From positions 62,001-126,000 of the forward strand of contig KN817566.1 of assembly GCA_000827495.1 (NCBI GenBank): 64,000 nt of DNA, in the 5' to 3' direction. Under the pieces are notes generated by a model. That model made no database searches. It was not told where the DNA came from and was given only the letters and a program-made list of their open reading frames with translations. This stretch comes from Hypholoma sublateritium FD-334 SS-4. Taxonomy: Eukaryota; Basidiomycota; Agaricomycetes; Agaricales; Strophariaceae. The translations under genes were made by a program, and so were the position numbers. This document shows, piece by piece, positions 56,039 to 64,000 of this stretch (its first letter is position 1; every line of letters begins with the position of its first letter).

Positions 56039-58615
56039 ATGGCATCCCCGTCCCCTCGCGAGGCATCGCTGCCGACCCTTGCAAAGCTCGGGAATCCCGT
56101 CATTGCAGATGACCTTGATGCCAACGCCATAGGCCTGGGCTGGCTCTCCGCGTTCGCGCGCTCTGCTAGTAACGGCGATGCCGACGCGGTGCTCGCCTTG
56201 CTCGTCACATCGTCCTTTGCGATGAACATATTCCAGCCAACTGTCGCCGACGAGCCGACAAACCCCGCTGACGTGCCCGTGTATTGGCGCGACCTGCTCG
56301 CGCTGACGTGGGACCTCCGCACTTTCGAGGGCAGCGCGAAGATCGGAGCGTTCCTCAGCGCGCGCCTTGCGGGGGCGGGGGTGTCAAATGTGAAGAGCGT
56401 CGCGCCGCCCGAGCTGCAGCGCCCGTTCCCCGACATCGCGTGGATCCAGGTGATATTTACCTTCGAGACGACGGCGGGCTTTTGCTCGGGTGTCGCCCGG
56501 CTTGTGCCACTCGCTGAGGGAAACGGCACGGCATGGAAGGCGCACTGCGTCTTCACGACGCTCGACGGGCTGAAGGGCTTCCCCGAGAAAATTGGCCCGC
56601 TGCGCAACCATGAGGCCAACCACGGCAAGTGGGAGACTGCGAGGGCGAAGGAGGTGCTTTTTGAAAATGCGGATCCGACTGTGCTCATCGTCGGCGGCGG
56701 ACATAGTGGGTTGGATGTTGCCGTGCATCTGAAGGCGCTGGGCGTGACCAACCTGGTGATCGAGAAGAATCCGCGGATCGGGGATAATTGGCGTGTGCGG
56801 TACGAGGCTTTATGTCTGCATGACACTGTTTGTAAGCCCATTCTTCATGATGTAAGAACTGGTGACATATTATATGCTCAGGGTACGATCATATGCCTTA
56901 CCTGCCGTACGCAGTCCGTCTATCACGAGCTCCGAATCCCCGTCTAAATTATCGAATTGCAGATTCCCTCCGAATTGGCCAGTGTATACGCCAGCCAAGA
57001 AGGTACTTCCTGACTTGCTTACGACCTTTATTGGCACTCAAGCAACTGCGTTTGATCCAGCTTGCGCTGTGGCTCGAGCACTATGCAGAGTCAATGGAAT
57101 TAAATGTGTGGACATCGTCGACTGTGATCAATGCCGCGCAAGACCCTTCCACCAAGGGGTGGTCTGTCATCGTCCGGAAACCAGATGGGTCAGAGCGCGT
57201 ATTCAAAGTAAAGCACATCGTGATGGCTACAGGATTCAAAGGCGGTCGAGGATATGTTCCGCACTATCCAGGAATGGTAAGCGTGTATCCAATTCAGCGC
57301 GATCAACGCTTGGCGCTGCAGTTAACTGACAATGGAGGGCAGGATTTATTCAAGGGACCAATTATGCACTCTCTGCAACACAAAAAGGCCAGCGACCACG
57401 CGGGGAAAAAGGTTGTTGTTATAGGATCGTGCACTTCAGGTGAGGGCTCTTCATTTCTCTTGCAGCTGGTACTGACCTTTTGTCCTGCCTTCTAAGCTCA
57501 TGATATTTGTGTCGATTATGTTGACAATGGCGTCGGTAAGCGAGTGGCGTCCAAGTCCTCTGCAAGAGCACTGAATAGTTTCTTTTTTGTGTGAAGACGT
57601 CACGATGTTCCAACGGAGTTCCACCTATGTGATATCGACGAAAAGGGGCATTCCTATTATACTAGGCGGTGAGAAGATGTGTCGCTCTCAGTAACAATTA
57701 GTCGCTAACTCCATGATATAAGGCCTTTATTCCGAAGGTGGTCTGCCGACCGATCTAGCGGATAAGTTGAATGCTTCCTTCCCCGCCATCGTCGGAGCGG
57801 GATTAGGGCATCGTACATCTCATATCGTCGCCGAAGCCGACAAGTGAGTGCACCCATCTCCAGCTCGACATACATTAAATTCGTTGTGTACCATCCAGAG
57901 AAACTTTAGACGGGCTCAAAAAAGTCGGCTTCAGGCTGAACAACGGGTATAAAGACTGTGGACTCCTTCTCGCCGTTTGGGAGAAAGCGGGAGGATATTA
58001 TTTGGGCAAGTCATCCCCTCCAACAATAAGCATGGGCTGTATCATCTGATTTGGGTAATACAGATGTTGGAGGCAGCCAGTACATTATTGACGGCAAGAT
58101 TAAGCTCAAGAATGACAGCCAAATTCGAGGATTTACAGAGAGTGGTCTCAAATTTGAGGATGGGAGTGAATTGGCTGCAGACGTCGTTATATTCTGTACA
58201 GGGTAAGTTGGCTTTTATCACTGGCCGGCAATGACTGATTCACTGTTCAGATTGAGCGACCCTAGGCACACTCTTCGCAGCATAGTCGGCGATGAACTCG
58301 CTACCAAGGCCAAAGACGTTTGGGGACTAGACGAAGAGGGCGAGCTGAAGGGGTGCTATGGAGACTCTGGCCTTGAAGGAATGTGGAACATTATGGGTAC
58401 AATATCGCCTCACCAAGATGATGTCCTTGCTGACTTGTGCGACTTCAAGGTAATCTGGCGCTGTGTCGATTCTACTCGAAGCATATTGCCCTTCGTAAGT
58501 TTCACATTCGCGAAACCTCGCTTAAGTTCTTCATAACGTTCACGTCACTCGATCATTTCCAGAAATCAAAGCCATTGAGGAAGGAGTGTTTGGCGAGCGA
58601 TACACACGAGCCTAG
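56039..58615 (+). CDS. Flavin-containing monooxygenase with N-terminal extra domain
   Basis: Thirteen exons: 56039-56831, 56882-56906, 56963-57002, 57061-57276, 57343-57439, 57497-57535, 57597-57668, 57723-57843, 57899-58005, 58064-58202, 58251-58396, 58450-58494 and 58563-58615; 630 aa in one frame. Residues 1-205 resemble the SnoaL/NTF2-like leader common in fungal members. FAD site [14 protein letters not shown] (about 214). The FMO/BVMO-type fingerprint [12 protein letters not shown] precedes the NADPH site [13 protein letters not shown] (about 381), where Cys stands in the usual third Gly position. The end [23 protein letters not shown] is typical. It should oxygenate N, S or carbonyl groups with NADPH and O2; substrate unknown. 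Intron 9 has a GC donor (GCAAGT). Converges on the gene at 58784. Confidence 0.9.
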
Positions 58616-58783
58616 ATTTGATGTTATCGATATGTCAAGCATCTGTCTCCAAATATCACTTGTATATAGAAATCTTGGCAACCGACCTCTGTGCTCGTAG
58701 ACTCACTTGTTATTTTGAATGCAACTCAGACCATGAAAACACCATAGATTAAGAATTAAAACAACGTGGCAGGCCGCATTTAC

Positions 58784-60712
58784 TTAAAACATCCGACGAG
58801 GCGTGACAAGTTCCTCTGTTGACGTCGAGTTTTCCGTAGTAGAAATGGACTTCGAGAAGTTGTCGAGCGTTTCCCGCAAACGCGCTTTGAGGACCTCGCG
58901 CGATGCGTCACTGGGCGGCTCGCTCTGGGAGTTCTGTGAGACCGACCCGAACCGATGGTGCGAAACGACCACAATGGGGGGCGGGGGGTTGATATTCGCC
59001 CGTGTTGTCATCGCCAATGGCGCGCGGGACGCCATGGACGAAAAGACGATCTTACCTCTCGGCGCGATGCGCGCCAGCGTCGATGCCTGCGAGAGGGCGT
59101 TCGCTTTATTTGCCCTCGACGATAAAGACAGCGCAGCTCGCCCGGTGGTGCGAAGGGACATCGCACGCGGGTAGGGTGTCGGTGTCGAATGCATTGCCGA
59201 CTCGCCGCTGGTGTTCTCCGAGGACGCCTGCGGCGAGCCAGCGAGCGTATGGTGGCGCAAGTAGTCGCGAAAGCGCGTAACTCCATTGTCTGTGCGGATA
59301 ATCGGCGTTTGCGGGACAAAGACGTCCCTTTTCGGCTGGGGTGTCTCGCTCAGATCAGAAGGGGACGAGTTGGGTGACGAAGAGGAGTTCAGATACGGAG
59401 GTGAAGTCACGGTAGTGAAAGGGTTCTTGCCGTCGGAGGAGCAGTGCACGAAAGAGGAGGAAGGATCAGCTGTCGTCGTTGAAGCGCTTGAACGCCGGGC
59501 TGATTGCATGCCATAGTACAAGTCCAGATCAAACACGTCGGGATACGGCAACAAGTCCATCTCGTCATCGGGCACAGAGAGTGATTGTGGCGACTCCACG
59601 ACAGGGAGTATAAGCATCTCGGCAGCTACAGCCTTCGCTGTGCCTGCTAGAGATTTCTTCACCGGGGTACTTGTCGTGTACGAATTCAGAGAATTCTCGC
59701 GGTCAGACTGAGTAAACGAGTCAAAGTTTAGCCAAGGAGGGGTACTTCGAAGGAGTCCCTTGAGACCCTGGAGCGTAGCTTTGATTTTGATGCTATCCAA
59801 CGACACAGTGAGATCGAGCGACTTCTCTGGAGATTCCAGAGTAGGCGGTATCTTGCTCGGAGTAGCGAGAACGTGATGCTCCGAGTGTTTAACAGCCTGT
59901 TCTGAAATGAGGGCAATTGCCGTAGGTGGATCTGCTCCCGGTTTTTCAGCGCCGCCAGAAGACCATTGACGTTCGAGCCGTACAGTTGGAGTGTCTTGCT
60001 TGGGACTGAACGTCGCAATGGTCAGGTCCAAAGGTGAGGCACGAGGGGTGCTATAGATATATTCTTGATTTATAGACAGTAGCCTCCCGTCGCCAGTAGG
60101 TGTACTTGGCGTTATTATCACAGCGGGAACTGAAGTAGACCATGGCCGAGGCGGACGCGGAGGGGGCTGGGAGTATGCAGACGAAGCAAGCGTATTCCAG
60201 TCCTGGACAAGCAACGTAGGCAAAGCGACATGACCAGATTTATGGCGCCTGTGCGCTTTTTTCGGGGTCTTCGGCTTCGACTTCTGTGCTTGGCGGCCTT
60301 TCTTCGTAGCACGCACGCTGGGATGCCGTATAAACTCTTCCTTGCGATTCTGCCAGATCTCTGTATAGGAACGGTCCCTGGAGTTAGCAGATATAAGAAG
60401 CGCGTTTGAGTAGCATACCGGAAGAATCTTGGTCAGCCCTATGTCGACCGTTCGATGAATGAGGTTTGGCGCGGCTGGAAACCATTGTAAGCGGAAGAAC
60501 AGACGGGGACTCTGTCCTTGTTCCTTGGAAATAAGCAACAATGGCGGCCCACAATCTTCCAAGGAATTCCAGTAAGGACCCCATGGGGCGACCGGAGGTA
60601 CACAAGAGGCGGACAGGAGCAAGGTTGTTCGAAATCCATGCTCAAAAGAGGAGAAGGAATATTTCAAAGATGCTATGGAGGCTGACTGAAGTCTGACGCA
60701 GATATAGCGCAA
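58784..60712 (-). CDS. Ser/Pro-rich hypothetical protein
   Basis: One frame open for 642 codons to a stop at 58784. From about residue 110 it is coding-like: EIWQNRKEEF, a Lys/Arg cluster (KPKTPKKAHRRHKSGH, possible nuclear signal), Pro/Ser-rich stretches, a motif-like core (DDEMDLLPYPDVFDLDLYYG), RFRDYLRHHTLAGSP and a helical end (SREVLKARLRETLDNFSKS). No domain recognised; mostly disordered. The first 100 residues look less like protein, and a second frame overlaps there (MVSSRAKPHSSNGRH, near 60485) that may be the true first exon, although I found no intron that joins it in phase. Start uncertain. Its stop lies about 170 bp from that of the monooxygenase. Confidence 0.55.
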   Translation of the reverse strand: MRYICVRLQSASIASLKYSFSSFEHGFRTTLLLSASCVPPVAPWGPYWNSLEDCGPPLLLISKEQGQSPRLFFRLQWFPAAPNLIHRTVDIGLTKILPVCYSNALLISANSRDRSYTEIWQNRKEEFIRHPSVRATKKGRQAQKSKPKTPKKAHRRHKSGHVALPTLLVQDWNTLASSAYSQPPPRPPRPWSTSVPAVIITPSTPTGDGRLLSINQEYIYSTPRASPLDLTIATFSPKQDTPTVRLERQWSSGGAEKPGADPPTAIALISEQAVKHSEHHVLATPSKIPPTLESPEKSLDLTVSLDSIKIKATLQGLKGLLRSTPPWLNFDSFTQSDRENSLNSYTTSTPVKKSLAGTAKAVAAEMLILPVVESPQSLSVPDDEMDLLPYPDVFDLDLYYGMQSARRSSASTTTADPSSSFVHCSSDGKNPFTTVTSPPYLNSSSSPNSSPSDLSETPQPKRDVFVPQTPIIRTDNGVTRFRDYLRHHTLAGSPQASSENTSGESAMHSTPTPYPRAMSLRTTGRAALSLSSRANKANALSQASTLARIAPRGKIVFSSMASRAPLAMTTRANINPPPPIVVVSHHRFGSVSQNSQSEPPSDASREVLKARLRETLDNFSKSISTTENSTSTEELVTPRRMF

Positions 60713-61699
60713 ACTCCTTGAGCAGTGATTCGGGTCAGCTTTATTGACAATGGGTAAAACGAGAAATTATCCAACTCGTCCAGACTTCAAGTCGTGCTCA
60801 TTGTTGCAGTACTACCGTACCTTGGCTTAGCCTCTACCTTGGTCTGCGTCAGCGTCAGAGTCGTCGTCGCCTGTCTGTGTAATTGTGCAGCCATTTCAGT
60901 GGATACCATGCCATTCCTTCTTTTTCTTGTTCTTTTCTCGTATGTTTTCGTCAAGTTTTCGATGAGGTGAAGTCGAGATGAAGACGAACACGGTGTTCAT
61001 GTTATTTTTGAAACGGGATGAACGTGACACGCGTATTGACACGTGCGCACTGCGCGACGCGCGTCGCGTACGCATGTGACGGCAAGTCACAGTATCTCCT
61101 TTCTATTGACCACGACCGTCGACGCGCGTCGAGTCTCCAGGGTCAGGGGCCGGGGCACGGTGGTCGCAAAGGTCAGGACGGGAGATATTTTTCTGATGTT
61201 TTACGCAGCCGAGACAGCATCCTAAAACCTATGAAGCATTCCTTTCTCTCGCCGTTGGATAGAAACTGACCGAAACTGACCGGAAGATTTTTCAGGTCCT
61301 CAGGCCTCAGTGCTCGCTTGCGTGTTGGACGCAAATTCAAGTTTGTCGCAAGATTCAACGTGTGTTTGATTTTATCGCGACTACCATTACGCTAGTGCTG
61401 GGTATGAACTGCGTTCTGCACACAATGGTGGTGAGCGCTTCATTTTCAGTGTTTCCGTTCGCCATTTGAAGTCCTGTTGCAGTGACCCATACAGTCATGC
61501 CTCCGGCAGCCATGTTGAAAACGCGTTCGTTCACTCGCCCTGCCGTCCAGCTGCTCAAAATGCGTCACTAAAGTACTAAGCACTACCCCTGCCTTGACAC
61601 ACGCGTCTAGCTCAGGATAATTGCGTTAATGGCCACGACTGCTCGATCACCCCGCCGCTAGGACATGCTGCCGATGATAAATACACCTGCACTGAGATC

Positions 61700-62160
61700 C
61701 ACAGTCCACCGTGGCGTCTGCCTGCTCATTACCGTCCTGCCGCCGCTACGCTTGCATTGTCAAATCAATGTACGCTTTCCCTCTGCCGTCCTGGTGCTGT
61801 TCAGGATGCGCTTCTGCTGCTACGCTTGCGTCGGCGCTCACATCGTCCACTCGCTCAAGTTCTACCACCCAGGACGCCCTCCAGCCGCTGCGCCCGCGTT
61901 GGTGTCCATGTCCGCTCGCTCGCTCACTGCCGTCCTATCGCTCTGGTTGCGCTGCCGCCGCTATGCCTATGTTCAGACCCACTCGGAGTCCTCCGTCCTG
62001 CTGCTCAGGATACTGCCTTTGCTACTAGTGCGCTTGCATCAACACTCATGCACATGTCTGCTCGCTGCTGCCCCGCTGCTCAAGACGCGCTGGTGCTTAT
62101 GTTCACATCGACGCCCCCGCTGCGTCGACATTAGCAATCGCTCCCCCCCTGCCGTTCCAC
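61700..62160. repeat. Degenerate C/T-rich repeat tract
   Basis: A pyrimidine-rich stretch in which variants of GCTGCTCAGGA(C/T)GCGCT, GCTACGCTTGCGTC and GTCCGCTCGCT recur with poor spacing. All three frames are partly open as a result. Looks like a worn tandem repeat or the low-complexity part of a decayed element; the unit length cannot be fixed by eye. Confidence 0.4.
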
Positions 62161-62562
62161 ACCTCCACTGTTGTCTACGCTTGTTCAATCCCCACTAAAT
62201 TACTGCTCGAGACAGCCTCGCATCAATCTTCGCCTGGTCACAATTATCCTGTTGCTCCGCTTCTGCTGCGTCCATCCGTCCACATTTGCCTAGCAAACTC
62301 TGCTTCCGGTATATCCTTTTTCTGCCCTTCCTAGTTTTCGGGGTGATTCATCCGTGTCCGTGTCGGTAGCTCCTAGTTTCACGGGTGCACACTCATTCGG
62401 TGGCGACTTCCTAGAGACCCGCCTAAATACCAGTTTCGTCCGGGAACGCGACTTTCTGCGCAAACCCCTCTATCACACATGATTGCAGGTGCTTTTTACT
62501 TCGTCATAAAGATATCGTATACCACACGTTTTCCTTTCCTCCCCAAATGTCGCCACTGTGCT

Positions 62563-62580
62563 ACAAGGTTCAAACCTTGT
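62563..62580. repeat. Short palindrome
   Basis: Eight-base arms ACAAGGTT and AACCTTGT around a two-base centre. The core resembles a Pol III B box (GGTTCAAACC), but no tRNA can be drawn around it. Confidence 0.45.
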
Positions 62581-63081
62581 TCAAAACAAGGAGAGATAAT
62601 GTGACCAGTGGGGCTTGCGCGGCTATCGGATTTAGCCGAGCTTATTGTACGTGTCCACTGTCCACCCAAACTCGGACTTCTTTTTGTCATCCAGGACATG
62701 TCGAGAACCCTGCGAGTGAGAATTTGCGGCTCATGGGTTCACTCGACGCGAGCGATCTTGTGAGCAGCCAATTCCGGGTAATATCGATGCCTTTGGGCGA
62801 CATAGGTTCAGCCACTGTCTTGTGCTCTCATTCTTTCTACTGTCCAACTATTCGGACCTCTTGAACCACACATCACTCCAGGAATCCCGCGTGCTGCCTT
62901 GGTGCTGCCAGTCTCAATTTAGCGGAATGGCACCAACCGCACGGCGGAGAAACCAATCGGTCGATGGTTCCACCTACGCTTTTCTGGTGTGGTGCCATTT
63001 CGCTCAGTCAAAAATACGACGATGTTGAGCTGACGGAGTACCTTTCCTTTTCAGTATTTTCCAAAGCATAAATCGCTGCCA

Positions 63082-64000
63082 ATGCTCCAAGCACGAGTTC
63101 GGACAACCCTAGCGGGAGATGGGGTGAAGCGATCTGTCCCACGTGTAAGATGCGTTAGTTCCGCTGAAGTATGCGTATCGGAGCTACCTCATGACCCCGC
63201 ATCGTCATTCACTACATCAACGGCTCATGGCACGATGCAGGAGGCAAGTAGACTCGAGGATCCTTCGAGGCCTTCGTTTGTTGCCCACAACATGATCCAA
63301 GCACCGACGCCTAGGGCTAATCGCAGTCGTGATAAGGAATCTCATGACAACAGCCCACAGGAGGAAACAAGCATACCGTTAGAAGGAGATACTTCGGGAC
63401 AAACACCGCTGCAACAGGAAGAGGAGAAGAATGTCGCTACAGCAACTCACTCGGTAAGAGACTTCTATAAAACAAAGGGTGATCCCAAATAGTTGACCAC
63501 TTTTTGTTCTGCTCAGCTGTTTTCTGGCTCGATAGCGGGGCAAGAGGGCCCACTCCCGGATCCTGAGCATCTGCCTCCCCCCAGCGAAGAGCAAGTCTCG
63601 TCAGTGGGCGTTGATCGCTTCAACCCAGTAATGATCCCCCTTCGCCACAAATCGTCGCGCAAGCTTCTTTTCATCGATGTTCCCGATATGAAGACCAACG
63701 AAGACGAGCTCATAACGATTGCTGGGGACGAGATCTCCCCATCGACTCTCCAGCACAGACTACGAACGATACGCAGGAAGAAACACCTCAATGTCCTGCA
63801 GACATCGTCCGCGGACGCGGTCGCTCCGGAAGCGATCCCTATATCCCTGACCCTCCGTCCATCGGCTTCAAAGGCCAGCCTGAAGGCTATCACTCCACGA
63901 ACGCTCTCACAGCAAATATCGATCGTTACCGACAGTACTGACTCTCCCATCACGCCTTCAATAAAACCTGAGCTATCCACGCCAAGCACCTCGCCCGAAG
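63082..64000 (+). CDS. Hypothetical Ser/Thr-rich protein, cut by the right edge
   Basis: Exon 63082-63453 and an exon from 63517 to beyond the edge. The 63-bp intron (GTAAGA to GCTCAG) is in phase 0 and removes a stop; both sides then read as one disordered protein (about 285 residues visible) with TPLQQEEEKN, PLPDPEHLPPPSEEQ, RKLLFIDVPDMKTNEDELI, STLQHRLRTIRRKKHLNV and TPSIKPELSTPST. Upstream exons may exist; MLQARV is the first Met in frame. No domain recognised. Confidence 0.5.

Larger units (their letters stand above)
60713..63081. other. 2.4 kb without a clear gene
   Basis: Promoter of the Ser/Pro-rich gene on the left, then a C/T-rich low-complexity tract (61700-62160), a palindrome (62563-62580) and sequence with no coding signal up to the gene at the right edge. 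Confidence 0.5.

Noticed and set aside
60396..60440. A 41-bp intron (GTATGC to CTCCAG) in the Ser/Pro-rich gene
   Set aside because: It has a good branch site, but removing it joins frames out of phase with both candidate first exons, so I left the frame unspliced and marked the start uncertain.
61665..62198. A 177-codon plus-strand frame
   Set aside because: It lies in a degenerate C/T-rich repeat where all three frames are open for long stretches; composition is Leu/Arg/Cys/His-rich with no domain.
1..64000. CRISPR arrays, operons, bacterial promoters, intact transposons
   Set aside because: Nothing of the kind seen. Intron-rich genes and fungal families make the window eukaryotic; no terminal repeats or transposase or reverse transcriptase motifs were found.

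Overview
The window looks like a piece of a basidiomycete (Agaricomycetes-type) nuclear genome. Genes are split by many short GT-AG introns (mostly 48-80 bp, with visible CTNAC-like branch sites). The protein families are typical of mushroom-forming fungi: DUF6533-type seven-helix proteins, WSC-domain secreted proteins, a DUF1996 protein, a HET-domain protein, F-box proteins and an MYND/SET protein. There is one intron-containing tRNA-Lys. Scattered N bases at 40.6-42.3 kb point to a draft assembly. All exon models were built by hand from reading frame, intron phase and family motifs; none was checked against a database.

Layout. 0-5 kb: an F-box protein running off the left edge and a seven-exon endonuclease/exonuclease/phosphatase, both on minus. 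5.9-6.9 kb: a decayed lipoxygenase fragment. 7-10 kb: two tandem secreted proteins, each with two WSC domains. 11-16.4 kb (plus): a proline-rich protein, a HET-domain protein and a proline-iminopeptidase-like hydrolase. 16.7-25.5 kb (minus): two related coiled-coil proteins. The larger (1530 aa) carries a SAM domain; the smaller is a partial copy made by a segmental duplication that also copied the tail of the hydrolase. 25.5-29.5 kb and 30.9-32.7 kb are gene-poor. 29.5-34.4 kb: two paralogous seven-helix proteins with an F-box relic between them. 35-36.3 kb: a medium-chain reductase. 37.4-45.4 kb (minus): three copies of an unrecognised family (called X here) interleaved with one intact and one broken MYND/SET gene, produced by tandem duplication. 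46-48.6 kb: a DUF1996 protein. 48.6-52.9 kb: almost empty. 53-55.1 kb: a divergent pair of probable mitochondrial genes, an ICT1-like release factor and an ABHD11-like hydrolase. Then come tRNA-Lys, a 13-exon flavin monooxygenase, a convergent Ser/Pro-rich protein and a gene cut by the right edge.

Most notable are microexons. An 8-nt microexon is conserved in both WSC paralogues and a 2-nt microexon is predicted in the DUF1996 gene; in each case it is required to keep frame and restores a family motif. Also notable are the growth of family X by duplication of exon-plus-intron modules, a nonsense mutation that creates its own rescuing splice acceptor, and five introns with GC donors. Duplication followed by decay is the main theme of the region.
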